Of a DNA stretch of 64,000 nucleotides, positions 33,971 through 46,844 are shown in pieces. The translations under genes were made by a program, and so were the position numbers. Under the pieces are notes generated by a model. It made no database searches and was not told where the DNA came from. It saw nothing but the letters and a program-made list of their open reading frames with translations. Origin of the DNA: Ciona savignyi (lineage: Eukaryota; Chordata; Ascidiacea; Phlebobranchia; Cionidae); the NCBI GenBank assembly GCA_000149265.1, contig CH003021.1, positions 593,596 through 657,595 on the forward strand, given 5' to 3'. Every line of letters starts with the position of its first letter. Within the stretch, counting starts at the first letter, position 1.

Positions 33971-36900
33971 ATGCTTTGGATTCTATCAACCATTTTAGCT
34001 GTGTTGATTTGCACATTTCTGCCTTGTTTAGTTTGCTTGAAAATTCTGGTGCTCAACAAAAAATGGAAAAGAAAGAAGAAAGAGTTGATTGTTGGTTTCT
34101 TTCACCCATACTGTAATGCAGGAGGGGGTGGTGAGAGGGTGCTATGGTGTGCTGTACGCTCTATACAAGAGAGGTAATATACTGTGCAACATTTTTTTGT
34201 TAAATTTTAAGGGTTTTGTTAAATTGTATGCTGATATAAATAGTACAATTGTAAGCAAGACCTATCTGATAATGATAGTAACATCGGTAACTTTTAAATA
34301 AAAAAATGTTAACAAATCATGATTTTAATACTTAAGTCCACCAGGTTTTAAAATGCCTACTCCACCTTTATTGCGGCTAGTTCAACCAAAAGTTATATTT
34401 TATGTGCACTGCAGCACTGGTAACATATAACCTCTTGTACACAGCCACCCAAATGTCAAGTGCATTGTTTACACTGGAGATATCAATGCTTCTGCCTCAC
34501 AAATCCTTGAAAAAGCAAACTCAACTTTCGGAATCACTTCACAACGTGACATTGAGTTTGTGTTTCTGACCCGGAGAAATTGGGTGGAGGCCAAGCGGTA
34601 CCCAGTGCTCACACTGCTGGGGCAAAGCATGGGTTCAGTGTGGTTGGGGGTAGAGGCCTTGCTCTCTTACCCACCTGATGTCTTTTTAGACACAATGGGG
34701 TCAGTTGTTTTTGCTGTATGTATACAAGTAAAATTAGGATAGATGGGTAATCACCCAATTAGTTGTTGCCCACAGCCGATTAGTCAGTGCTAATATAGTA
34801 TGTTTAATATTTAATCTTGTGATTTTGTTTGATATTTGAAATACCGGGGCCACTAGATTCATTAAAATCACTGTTTAAAGCCATAATTAATATTAGAAAC
34901 AGAAAAAGGGCACAGAGCTAAAGTAAGGCCATTGCTCAAGTATCTTTATGTAGTTATTATACCTGCTCCTGTGGTCCTAGGGTTGAACAAGAATATTTTA
35001 TCACAAGTTACATCCATTATATTGCAGGTATGCTTTCACTCTTCCTCTGTTTAAATACATTGGAGGTTGTAGGACTGCCTGTTACGTACACTACCCAACT
35101 ATTAGTACGGATATGCTGAGCGTGGTCGAGTGCCAGAATGATTCCTTTAATAACAGGAAGCTAATTGCCCAAAGTAAAGTGCTCACCAAATGCAAGCTTT
35201 TATATTACAAGTATGTTGGTATTTGGTAATTTTCATAATTTCATTAACTTTATTTTCACTTTACTTTAACAATCTTTGCCCATATTATTTGTGACCGGCA
35301 ATTTTATTTAAGCAACTACAATTTGATTCCTGGATAAGTTGTTTTATGTTTTTTTTCATTAAAATTTAACAGAATATGGTGTGCTGAAGAGGGGATATAA
35401 TATTTGATTTATAAATCCTTTTTAAGTCTGTTCAATTTTCTTATAATTTCGGCAACCATTAATTGCCCTGATTGTTAACACATGTCAATAACAATTGCAT
35501 GGTTTAACTATTACATGTATGACACAGTTACAGTGTGTATCGAAAATACACAAATAAATTTGCATTTCCATTTTAACTAATGCATTTCATCCCAGAGTAT
35601 TCGCATACATGTACGGTTTAGCTGGCAGATGCAGTGAAGTGGTGATGGTTAATTCATCCTGGACGCTCAACCATATCAATGAAATTTGGAGAGTAGAAAG
35701 CTCAACGTTTAAAGTCTTCCCTCCTTGTGATATCAGTGGTTTTCTTGATATTCCGTTGCAAAGAAAGGCGTCTACGGAAGTATTAGGAGATGCTGGTGGA
35801 AAACATGTTATTCTTTCAATTGCACAGTTTCGACCAGAGAAAAACCACAGCTTACAGGTAAACTGCACAAACATTATGGAAATTGGTAAGTTGATTTGGT
35901 GCGAAAACAGAACAAGATTCAGAAAACACCTACGTTGTAATTTGCTCACAAGTTCTTTTAATTCTATTTTTTATCTAAAACCCGAAGTCAGCCTTGGTTA
36001 ATAGTTGGACACTATTTATACAATTATGTTGTTTATATTCCAATTTCAATTAAGAAAAAACAATAATCACTCTTTTACACTTTTTGTTGTCATTTTTAAC
36101 TATACCAATACCTTGATTTTAAATGTTTCCTATTATTATGAAAGTCATTTATCAATTTTAATGTATTTTTTACAGCCTTTTGGTTAAACAAACTAATAAA
36201 AATTCTGATTCTATACTTTATTTGTTTTAGGTAAAATCATTTCATCGATTCTTGGCATCATGTGAAGAGCCGAGCAACTACAAACTGCTCATGGTTGGGG
36301 GATGTAGAAATGAAGGAGACAAAAGTAAGTATTCAACCCCTAACTATCTTGGATGTTGTTTTATTTATATAAAGTTTAAATCATTGTTTATGCCATATTA
36401 AACATAAGTTTGGGTCATATTAGCCCCACTTTATGCTATTATTAATGACTATACCCATAGCTAGTCATCGAATTATTGGTCATGATAGTGAATTCCCGGA
36501 AAATTTAATAATGTCAAATTGTCAACCCTGGTTTGCAAACCTCACAAGTTAATTGCCTCAAAGCACAGAAATAGCCTGATTTTACCAGATTGAATTAAAA
36601 AAATTGTAAATGTCGATGTCCTTTTATAAAAACTCAAAAGATATGCCAAAAAGCTTTATTATAGGTTCCTACTGAATATATCTATAAAACTATCCAAAAG
36701 GAATAATTCCGCTAGAATTTTTCTTGGTTATTATTGTTAAGTTAAAGTAAATTCTTACTTTTCTTAAAATTATATATAGGCATATATACCCAGTGTTAAC
36801 TTGATGGAAGACTCAAATTTGTATTTTTTTGTATACCCTGGGCAAAGCACTTGGACAATTTGCTTCCACTATTCCTTTTAACCTAATAAAATTTAACTGC

Positions 36901-38400
36901 GCTTAGTTAACGTATTACCTGCATTCGGTATATTGACATAAAGATGTAAACTCTGTTATTACAGGTCGAGTGGCTGAACTCAAGTCACTCATTTCCGATT
37001 TAAACCTTAATAAAAAGGTGGAAATCCGAACAAATATTTCATATGATGAATTGAAGGTACTGCTGTCTGTTGCTGAAGTGGGAATTCATACCATGTCCAA
37101 TGAGCATTTCGGAATTGGTAAGTATATGGAAATATATAGCACTAAGTAGCATGTTTGGGTACATACTGCCTACAGTGGACATACTGCCTATGTAAAGTGT
37201 AATAACACAACGTCTTCTTCAGATATTCAAGTTGCTTTAAATTATTTTTAATTAATAATAAATACATTAAAAGGTGGTAGATAATAAAAAATAAGAAAGG
37301 TTAAAAATGATGCTCTATTAGATTAATCTATTAACAATGGTGTGTGGTATGGGTGTGATAATAACTTAATGGTCCACAATTATTTTAAATCCTATAGAAT
37401 ATTGATTTTGATCAACTATTATTGCTTGTATGATAAAAAAAATATAAATAAAGTAAAACGTTTAATTTGCCGATCTAAACTTCCCAATTACACAGGAGTG
37501 GTGGAGTTTCAAGCAGCTGGTGTTGTAGCGCTTGCTCATAACTCCGGTGGCCCGAAGATGGATATTGTGGCTGTAAGTTGTTTGTATATTGATTCAATAG
37601 CACATATAGTGTCACCCTACATAATATTCACATTTCATGAATTTTCCTTGTCATGGGTCACATTTATTCCAGTTTATCCGGCTGCATTTTGGTCAGAAAG
37701 AGGTACATGTTTAAATCACTGGATTAACGAGACTTCCCATTTTTCCTGTAGTCAACATGAAGTATGGAACCACCCCCACTAATGTAGTGGTTTCACTTCA
37801 ACAACCAATAAACTATGTAGTCATTTAATTTCTCTTGACTCAGTACTCCCTTCGTCTTGCCCCATAAATATTTTGCATATCATAGTCCTCTTGGGCGTTA
37901 TAATACCATGCATCTTCATGAAGTAAGGAGTGCCTGGTTGACGAGGGTATATTTGGGATGTAATGAGACAATTCGGTTATTTTTTTGTGGTAAAGGTGGT
38001 TATTTATCATTAACCCATTTAATTCACAGATGCTGAACCTAAAAACGTTGCAAGGCCACACATGTATATCTTATAAGTTACAGTATTTAATTTTAGCCAC
38101 CGATTGTCTTATAAAAAAACACTTAACTCGATTTTACTGTATTTAGCGAGATGCCAAACTATACAAACAAACAATTTGCTGTTCCAGGATACAAACGATC
38201 GTCGGACGGGATTTTTAGCGCACGACATCGACACGTATTCCGAGGCATTGCTTCAAATTTTCTCCCTCACTCCTGAAAAACGAGCGGAAATCGTAAACTG
38301 TGCACGAACAGCGTGTGGAAGGTTCAGCGAGCAAGAATTCAAATCGGATTTTTTGGCAGCCGTTTCCCCGATTTTTACACCACGCCGAAAAAACGAATGA
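33971..38400 (+). CDS. ALG11: GDP-Man:Man3GlcNAc2-PP-dolichol alpha-1,2-mannosyltransferase
   Basis: Eight exons: 33971-34173, 34445-34699, 35028-35210, 35596-35857, 36231-36324, 36965-37117, 37496-37572, 38188-38400. All phases join, giving 479 residues against about 492 in human. An N-terminal membrane anchor ([20 protein letters not shown]) precedes the conserved [20 protein letters not shown]. Further signatures are [27 protein letters not shown] and [10 protein letters not shown]. The GT4-family EX7E motif is EHFGIGVVE, and [11 protein letters not shown] follows. ALG11 adds the fourth and fifth mannoses to the lipid-linked oligosaccharide on the cytosolic face of the ER. The gene is complete; the only oddity is its close spacing behind MRPS16. 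Confidence 0.95.
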
Positions 38401-41400
38401 TCAAACTTTATCCGCGCTTTTTTTACTGTAACTGGATAAAAAGAAACGATTTAAAAGTATGTATGTACCGCCGCACCTTTGTACTTCAAAAAATCTATTT
38501 TCCTACCTAGTGAATACAAAATTATGCAGTACAAAAAAGCTCTTTATTTTTTTACTGTAATCTGAACCCACAGTAAAGGAACAGGCCCGGCCCAGGTGTT
38601 TGTATAGTTTATTCTACGATGAAAACAACATGCCGTTATATTAAAAAAAATGAAAAATGATTTGCAGAACGACATCGAAAAGTATTGCAGAACGACAGTT
38701 TTCATATACTGTATTCCAAATATTGTAGTTATTTAATATAGGTGAAGCCGTCAAACCTCAAGTATAATTTAAAAAAAATGCAAATAGAAAAAGTGATTTA
38801 CCGTTAAATCATATGGAACGTGTTGATTGGAAGCGGATTTGTTGAGTCAGAGACTTCTGTTGCCAATGCCACGAAGTTGGTTCCGTGATCATCAGTCATA
38901 GTGAGCAAATACAATACTTTGTGATTTATAAAGGTACTGCGGACGTCCGTATGGTTTGTTTTTAATAAACAAACTGTTGAACAGATATCTTAGATAAAAC
39001 ACACCTTTGATAATATTTGAGTCTTTAAATCGGCCAGCTGTAAGGTTTATAGATTAAGCTGCACTATTTGCACCGTTTAAAAGATACATTTGTGACATCA
39101 CAATAAGTGAAACTTAAAACATAGTTTTTACATACTGTATTAGGTATGCTACGGTTATACTAAATATACTGTAAAATTTCACGAAACTAGAAAATGAATG
39201 TATGAACATTCAATATGACAAAAATATAGTTCTGTTTTCAGTCGAGCCTTATTAAAAACGTATAGAGCCTGATTTTTAACTTCTTTTATTATGCCTTTTC
39301 TCCAGGTCTCTCTATTTATGACATATGTTCCTGTTTGATGATTTTTTAATTGCCAATTTATGATTTGTTTATGTCCAGTGGCGTATATAGGGGGGAGGGT
39401 GGGGCCGTGATTCAATCCCGCCCCAAATCTTACACGAGACAGATATTCGTAACTTGCGATAACAATAGCATTGTTGTACTTAAGAGGCTCGTTTATAATT
39501 TTACACTCAAATCCCTAGGGTTAACGAATGATGAAGATTTATATGTTACAAGTAGTGTTGCTTTTTCTGATAAATCAATAAAATTGAAGCGTGAAATCGA
39601 AACTTATTATCCCAAAAAGGCAAAAGTAAGCTAATTTAGTTTTCGAGCATGTTGAAGAGTTGTGCTGAAGCTAAGAGTGAACATAACTTAATGCCGAGTA
39701 AGCTGTGTACTGTACCCAGAAGCAGTGGGTAAACTAATTTATCGGACCCAACGAAAGTGGTATGTTGAGAACCATGTACGTGATTCGTTCCACAATGTAC
39801 GACACTCGTTTAAATAGTCTTGCTTCTCTTTACATACACCGTGATTTAAATTTAAATTATGATGATGTCATTTCCGAGTTTGGATAAAAAATATTTAAAA
39901 ATATTTATGTTAACATAATTAAAAGCTCTGCTTTATATTTCGAAATAACGAAGGGATCATTAGACATTGGACGAAAAGTAAAAGCAGTAAATTAAACTCT
40001 TATAGGATCTGCCCAATCGTATCGCTTCTGGCTGTTAACTTGCTTGAAAGAAATGCAAGATATGCATCAATGGTTTTAGGCCAGGTAAATTATGTTGTCG
40101 ACGTTTATTGTTGAGTCTTATGTCAAATTATTTGATTTATTCACAGCACAGCCTGTAGTAAAATGAGGTTTAATGTACTTTCCATGTGATAGAAAAAATG
40201 TCACCAGGGTCGGCATTATCAATTTGCTATACGTGATAAATTTCGTCGAAATGTTTACGCTTTTTAATTTACCACAGCAAGTGATAATTTTTTATCCATT
40301 ATTCCGTGTAGTAGCCAATGGCAAGGTTTTGCATTAGCAAGAGTGTCATAATTCGACCCTTGCGCTACCGTGAGGTAAAACATTAAAAATTAATCACGAG
40401 CGTACTATTTACGACCTTGAGAAAATGTATGGGTATTAAGTCAGAGGATCCATTTTTCTGACGTCACCAAAGTCAATCATATCACGCTGGACAATTGTAC
40501 TGCTAAGCTACCTTATATACAGAACAGTATGCTGTATAAATCAACAAATAATATTAGTAGTCAAGCAAAAGTGTAACGGGAAAATAATTGTTTTGTGTAC
40601 CGTTGTCTAGTGTGTTGTTTTTTTCTTGTGTTGTGACTTTTTAATTATTTTTACTGCGTGTAGCGTATTTTAGCGTCGATATTTCACCGGGAAACGTTAG
40701 CCACATCGATTTTTCGCCGTACGGTTACTAGGGTTAGTAATATGCCGTTAGAACAGGGTTTCCTTAAATCAGGAAGACACTCACAGTAAATTCCTCCTAT
40801 CTTGGTCAGGGATTTAGTATTATTGTAATCACTACGTCATCCGAATTTATAAGGGCAGTTCAGTCTGTCGAACTTATATCGGTTACAGGATCATAAGTTT
40901 ATTTCTTTAAATGAACTGCAGTTTTTTAAAATGGGATCGTATTGTCGCCTTTCCCACATCCAATTAAGTATTTAAAGTCCATACCACACACATTGCCAAC
41001 AACGCTAGCATCACAAAACATCGACTGTCATTGCGCATCACTGTCAACTGAATAAATGAGCGCCTTTAAATTCGACGGTTACCGCGTTATAACCGTGGTT
41101 TTATTGATTGGTGCGCCGCGGTCATAGAATTTTGCCGATTGCTTGATTCAACAGCGCGTCTTGGTTGATTGGTCGTTTGGTTTTATTTGAAAGACGATTT
41201 TCTACAAAAGATTATAAAGAAAGGTGTAACACAAATACTCCCGTCCTATAATTTGCAAAGTTAAACTAATGCAGGAAAAACTAAACGCATGATCGGGAAA
41301 TGAAACTCATGAGTAAATCATAGAAATCGTAAATAATTAAATAAAACAAGATCTCGCAATTTTAGCTGTCATGCGACAAAACTTGTCAACGCGTTCACAA

Positions 41401-42152
41401 TTGTGAAAAAGATAGCAAACGACGGTGGATATTTTAATCAACAAGTGAAGTGCCTGCTGGTAATTTCAGAACGTGTCAACGATAGTCAAAACTAACTAAG
41501 TGTCTTCAAAAGATTTCGTAATGGCCCACAATAGGTATTGCTATACTCGCTAACTTGTGACGTTAAACTGCTTGATCAACCGATAAATTCGCTCCATCTG
41601 CAATGAATTAAGATATACAGCAGATTAAGATTTACAATCTTTATATAGGGTTAACAGATTAAGATATACAGCAGATTAAAAGCATTGGGCGCGTACAGCT
41701 GTGGTAGTTAAGGCGAGAGAGCGTATCAGGGATGTGAAGGCGAGAGACATAATTTTATTATTTGTGAGCGCGTAATGGCAGCATTCAAACGGAGAACACA
41801 GGAGACGATTCGCAAAACTCTCAAATGACAGGAAGCCAAACATCTGACACCACAGTAGGAAAACATGGCGGAAACGCGAGGAAACCATTATTCGTGTGAT
41901 AGATCTCAAAGATAAATAACTCACATACCAGTATACATTTTGACGTTGTTTTCTAAATATTTAATCTAAATTGGAAATGGCCACCGAAGACTTCGGAGAA
42001 AATAATGATATGTTTTTTAACCTTTTAAGTCCGCATTTTCCCCTTAAAAAATCTAAAATGAAATAATGTATGTATTATGATGCTGTTAGAGTTCTGTTGA
42101 ACTGTTGAATATACGACCTGATATCAATGAGATTGCTGAAGTAAATTTTATC
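38401..42152. other. Intergenic region, no supported gene
   Basis: This 3.7 kb stretch lies between ALG11 and the methyltransferase. An open frame at 39350-39634 has no recognisable motif and begins next to CCAGTGGCGTATATAGGGGG, a sequence typical of transposon ends, so I do not call it a gene. Around 41607 and 41658 the motif ATTAAGATATACAGCAGATT is repeated directly. A short ATG frame at 41978 stops after about 29 codons and could be a leader exon. I see nothing else I can support. Confidence 0.55.
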
Positions 42153-44007
42153 ATGAGTGAAGAAACGATTTATCAACTACCAAGTGATGCGAAGCAAAGA
42201 TCTGTGTTCGAAATGGTGCAATCCCAGGGCACTAAAACAAGTCGGACACCAAGGGAGACACAAGAATTCTACAGTTCTTGGTATTTTGTATTTATTTATA
42301 GGATAGGATAGGATATTCATGTTTATCCCCGTGAATGGGAAAACCCCAGGGGTTATCACACGGGCAATCGTCAGATCACCTCGCGCCCATCGTCGGGTTA
42401 CCGGAGCTATTGCAGTGTGTTGTATATGATAGACACGTTCCTTCAATTTGGTAGAACCCATTAATCCGCTGGGTTCAGGCAATGTCCGTAAAGTGCCTTG
42501 CCCAAGGACACAACCGACTAGCTAGCGACCAGTTTCGTACTTGCAAATTATCCACAGTGTTTTGGATTAGGAGTTTAGTACCGACACACGATAATATTCT
42601 TTACCCTATGATATATACACATAAAGCGTACTATTAAAATAAAGAGAATTGTTTGATAATACTTTGTCCATGCACTTTAGATAAACTAAAATTTTAAAGT
42701 AATTGGTATATTCGTTACAAATCACTTAAAAAATGCGACTGCATAAAGCGGCACGACGAACTAAATAAATGTTGCGACGATTAGAGATCCCTGCATAACG
42801 TATTAATGATTTGATTGGCGTTTTAATCTATTATGTTGTACCAGGGCGAAAAATTATGACTCCGACCAAGCCGTATTGCAGCACAATTCATACAACCAGT
42901 TAATATCAACTCTCGCTGAAATTGCACCTCTGCACTGTGACAATGGGTATAAGAACCTTTACTTCTTGGACATGGCTTCAGGTACGACTAAAAACTAAAA
43001 AAACTAAAAAATGAAATTACTACTATATAGGAACTGGAAACATAGGCCAGACTCTAAAAGAAAACGGATTCAAAGGCATAATAGACGGCGTTGAGGGAAA
43101 TGATCATATGAATAACGAAGCGAAAAAGAAAGGAATCCACAGGTTTGTAATTATAACGATATATATAAAAATATGCCGAACTTGATGCACTACATTCTTT
43201 TTAGCATAGCAATATTTGTATAGAAGTACTTTACTCAAGGAAACATATAACTCTAATTAGACAAAACCGTTATGGACTTTAATCAAAATTAAACTAAACT
43301 TTTAGAAAGTCAATTGTACATTTCGTATCTCCGGATAAACCAGTGCCCCTTAATAACGCAATCTATGACGTCATCACTTGCTGTGCTTCACTAAGCCCAA
43401 GAAGTCTACCCGCTGAAAGCATTCTGGTAATTTTTTTTTCATCCCAGATTACATTAAGGTAGTTGTAGATTTGTGTGTTTTAGGCTGTTCTGTTTTAGAG
43501 GATAAAATCCGTACCGAAAGATAAAAATTGCATAAAAAGTGGTGTTGTGTTGAAATTATTTATTATACAACTAACAACTTAAATTCTTTAACAAGATTCA
43601 CGCCATCACATTCTGTTATACATGAAATACAAGACATATAAACTACTGCTTAACTTTTACCTCTTTTTCTAAATAAGTAAATTTGTCATTTTAAGTATAC
43701 TTTTGCTTCGTTTATTGATTTTTAACTTATTTTATTAAATTTTTAATCTCTTCTGTTATAGGAAATGATTCGACTTTTAAAACCTGGTGGTTATATATGG
43801 TACACAACTCGTGATACGTCACAACATGCTCAATACAATGAAAAATTAAACGGGCTGATCGACGATATGATTCAAACAGGAACGATTGTGAATGGCATTC
43901 GAAGATCTTTTCCTTATTATCTTTATGAAACCAAGACCGAAAATGGAGAAGTTGAATTGTGCACTCTGACAGGCGTTGAGCGTGTTCTGAGAAAGTGTCA
44001 AACATAA
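42153..44007 (+). CDS. METTL27: Methyltransferase-like protein 27 (METTL27/WBSCR27-like)
   Basis: Five exons: 42153-42280, 42845-42981, 43031-43142, 43306-43426, 43762-44007, giving 247 residues against about 245 in human. I chose the ATG at 42153 (MSEETIYQLP) because its length fits the family; an in-frame ATG at 42105 would add 16 residues. Motifs are WAKNYDSD near residue 43, the SAM-binding motif I FLDMASGTGNIGQTL, and IYDVITCCASLSP. LLKPGGYIWYTTRDTS and a C-terminal strand region follow. It is a class I SAM-dependent methyltransferase whose substrate is unknown in any animal as far as I know. A SINE (copy B) has landed in intron 1, about 20 bases after the donor. Broken copies of its first and last exons follow downstream. 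Confidence 0.82.
42300..42546 (-). mobile_element. tRNA-derived SINE, 5'-truncated (copy B)
   Basis: It is nearly identical to copy A across the body and the GGATA-type tail. It stops at CAGTTTCGTACTTGCAA, so the tRNA-like head is missing. Such 5' truncation is usual when a LINE machinery inserts a SINE. It lies in intron 1 of the METTL27-like gene. Confidence 0.88.
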
Positions 44008-44248
44008 TGACACCACTTTGCCTACCACCATTAACAACTGCTTTTTGATGTCGATCATAATATACACTGAGATAGTTATCACTATTATCTCTGTATATAG
44101 GATTATCGTAAATGTATATGGATATAGAGTATAAAGAATAGTATCGTGTGTTAGAAACTATTCACGCTGGCCAAATTCAATAACTTTTAAATACGCCCAG
44201 CTTGCGTTGCTATCTATTTATTTAAACACCAAATCGAACGATGTGGAT

Positions 44249-44360
44249 AAATAAATACAAAATACCAAGATATATAGAATTCTTGCGGCTCCGCTAGAGT
44301 GTCTGGCATGTCTTGGTCCCCTGACATTGTAGCATTTCGAACACAGATCTTTGCTTTGTA
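44249..44360 (-). pseudogene. Inverted broken copy of METTL27-like exon 1
   Basis: The reverse complement of this stretch matches 42191-42298, covering most of coding exon 1 and the first bases of intron 1 (AAGCAAAGATCTGTGTTCGA, then AAGAATTCTA and TTGGTATTTTGTATTTATTT), at roughly 80% by eye. Its frame is interrupted. Because intron sequence is copied too, it is a DNA-level duplication rather than a retrocopy. Confidence 0.85.
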
Positions 44361-44399
44361 ACATTTAGCTACACAGCTGCTTTTCCAATTCTAGCTTGA

Positions 44400-44690
44400 C
44401 AGTTAGTTACCTTTAATTCGAAAGAGGTGAATTTACCATTTTAGGTACCTATTCTCGTTAATTAATTTTGTTTAAAACTCTTTTGTCATGGGAAATGATT
44501 CGACTTTTAAAAACTGGTGGTTATATATGTGGTACACAACTCGTGATACGTCACAACATGCTCAGTGCAATGCAAAATTGGGGGCTGATTGACGTTATGA
44601 TTCTAACAGGAAAGATTAGGAACGTCATTCCAAATGTTTTCCCCTTTTATCTTTATAAAACGAAAACCGAAAATGTAGACTGTGTTGGAG
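44400..44690 (+). pseudogene. Direct broken copy of METTL27-like last intron end and exon 5
   Basis: From about 44490, GGAAATGATTCGACTTTTAA and TGGTACACAACTCGTGATAC repeat exon 5 (43762 onward). Weaker similarity extends back into the preceding intron. Relative to the parent there is a two-base insertion within TATATATGTGGT and several substitutions, and the splice acceptor AG is changed to TG. It is therefore not a usable exon. A 107-codon open frame here is an accident of the shift. Confidence 0.88.
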
Positions 44691-45323
44691 CAAATAACAA
44701 CATCATTCTATCATGCGTATGCGCATTAACTACAACCGATTTTAAAATGGAAATTAATACTTTCTTTCTAAAATATATTAATCGTGTATGAGCTAATTAA
44801 AAATTGAAAATAATACACGCCCAAAATATAAACAATTTAGAAAAGTAGTCTATTAAAACTAAAAAGTAGTATTTATTTTATGTAAATACCGATGACAAGC
44901 TGTGATTCCAGGCTATATTTTTAACACAGACATTTCGACGAACGCGTTACGCACAAATTTTCGACTTAAACGGGATGTTTAGCATTAATTGATGTTTCCG
45001 GCTACATGCCACACAGAAAATGGCACTTCGTCAAGTGATTTTTAATATAACACATTTGTTCAGTCGTGTTGGTAAAAAAGGCTTTTAAGGCCCTTTTACG
45101 TCAAAACTAATTTTTTTAAAATGTAAGATTTAGAACAAAACCTATTTATAATAATATAAAAATGGGACACTTTTGTATAGATTACACCGGAAATGTTGAA
45201 ATCAAAACATCAACCATGTAAATTGTCGGTATCGATATATCGTTCTCTGAAAATTGTAAAATTGTTTTGATTATATTCTGTATTTATTGTTGTCATAAGC
45301 GTTTATGAAAAAAGAAAAATCAA
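44691..45323. other. Intergenic region
   Basis: AT-rich sequence between the broken exon copy and the small cationic-peptide gene. I see no gene or clear repeat in it. Confidence 0.6.
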
Positions 45324-45330
45324 TATAAAA
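45324..45330 (+). promoter_or_regulatory. TATA box of the small secreted peptide gene
   Basis: TATAAAA lies 49 bases before the ATG at 45379, which places a start site near 45350-45360. It is the clearest core promoter element in the window. Confidence 0.65.
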
Positions 45331-45378
45331 GATGACATCGTAATGGGAACATCACATCGTTGACAACAGCAAAACATT

Positions 45379-45669
45379 ATGGACACCAAAGTTGCAATTC
45401 TTCTATTCCTCGTCGTACTTCAGTTGGTGAACATCAGCGAAGGTTATTACTATTTTCGAAGACGTTCGTTTCTCCGCCGTCGCAGTTATGATCGCCGCCG
45501 CCGCTATTCTTCTGGTTTCAACCGTCCAAGCGTTCCGTTCGCATACAGAGGATACGATGAACCGTGAGTACGATTATAATACATAATGTATATTTAGTTT
45601 AATCGCATTTAATTGTATTAATTTATATTTCGCAGATCTGCAATTGACTCGCTCGATTTCGAAGAGTAA
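45379..45669 (+). CDS. Small secreted Arg/Tyr-rich peptide precursor (candidate antimicrobial peptide)
   Basis: Coding exons 45379-45563 and 45636-45669 give 72 residues. Residues 1-22 form a good signal peptide (hydrophobic AILLFLVVLQLV, likely cut after SEG). Residues 23 to about 58 are strongly cationic and aromatic: YYYFRRRSFLRRRSYDRRRR, then YSSGFNRP. The last 14 or so residues are acidic (YDEP, SAIDSLDFEE). No cysteine occurs in the mature part. A TATA box lies upstream. A further non-coding exon starts at 45741 after a CAG acceptor and carries AATAAA at 45772-45777. I do not recognise a family. A signal peptide, basic peptide and acidic tail together resemble precursors of ascidian antimicrobial peptides such as clavanins and styelins, but I see no sequence match. 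A structural or neuropeptide-like role remains possible. Confidence 0.78.
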
Positions 45670-45771
45670 ATAGAAGATAAAAGGTAAGAAAACAATATTT
45701 TGGAAAAAGCGGTACTCTAATTTACATTTTCCTGTTGCAGAGTTCGTGAACAATGTGTTCAGTAAATATGA

Positions 45772-45777
45772 AATAAA
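45772..45777 (+). terminator. Polyadenylation signal of the small peptide gene
   Basis: AATAAA lies about 30 bases into the third, non-coding exon, which is joined by the intron 45684-45740. Confidence 0.65.
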
Positions 45778-45799
45778 AAAAATATGTTGGAATTTAACA

Positions 45800-46844
45800 T
45801 TGTTGGTTAAGTTTTATTATAAATAGTTATAGAACTTTCACTTATATAGACACAGTATTTAAACATGCGCTCGTCAGGTCAAGTTGAATTTACATAAGGT
45901 GTAAAGTTAAAGTATATAACTACGAAAGTCTGAAAAACAGTTTCAAAACAATATAAGACACAAGATATACTTGTCATTGTTGAAATCTAGCTAACAAACG
46001 TAACGTGAGCAGGAGTAACAACGATCTTGATTGAATAACAAAAATAACATTTAAACACAAATTTTTGTCTGAAGTCAAATTTTAATGATATTTTGAAACT
46101 CATTTATTAACAACAAACAATTTTGTAGACACTGGCCTTTAAATTAAAACAGCACTGACAAACTAAATAAAGGGTAGTTTGTCTGCAGTTGCGGTAGGTT
46201 GCGACCAGTTTCGATTGTACAGCTTTTCGAAGACAACAGCAATACTTTCGGCCGTATATAAATATATAACCTAAAACAATTAAAAAATTCAATTTTAAAT
46301 TGTAAAAAAATATAAGATTTCCTATGTGAGGATTTTGAGTGACAGCTGTTTTTGTGAGGTCAGTTTGTTAAACGCCTCCTGAAACCATTACTCTTTTGAT
46401 GGAGGGTGAAGTGCACATATTTTACGTCATCCACTGCATCTATGGAAAGCCTCCTGGGTGCGACGCCGTCTTTATTTGTTTTGCCATTAGCGCGCTTCGG
46501 CGTGGGTCATCAGAGTGCGCAGAATATACACAATACACATAAACAAACATTTACATATAGTTTTAATTGATAACCGAATAATTATACACATGCATTTATA
46601 TTCATAATGATTAAAATAGCAAACATTGCCCACCTATTTAAAATGTTGAGTTCAACATTCAAACCCCTAAACTCAAACTGTAACTAATGTGCTACCATGC
46701 GGATAATTTTCGCGGCAGTAATTTTGCGGGAAATTGCGAAAAGATAGGATGTTTGTTTTAACTTTGTAATACGAGGATTCGCTTACGGACAGTGTAGTAA
46801 AATACTGAGGTTGGTAGGGAAGCACTATCCCTGCAACTTTTATT
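45800..46844. other. Intergenic region upstream of BRCA1
   Basis: No supported gene. The part from about 46380 to 46510 is less AT-rich and has a CRE-like TTACGTCAT, but I cannot tie it to a promoter. Just before the BRCA1 ATG there is no TATA box. Confidence 0.5.

Noticed and set aside
39370-39420. Transposon-like terminus CCAGTGGCGTATATAGGGGG
   Set aside because: No opposite end could be found, so no element can be bounded.
39350-39634. Open frame of 94 codons with a donor-like end
   Set aside because: No recognisable motif, no acceptor or partner exon found, and it begins beside a typical transposon-end sequence. It could still be a real exon, but I cannot support it.
44468-44791. 107-codon open frame that looks like a second methyltransferase
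   Set aside because: It is the frame-shifted broken copy of METTL27-like exon 5 without the other exons.
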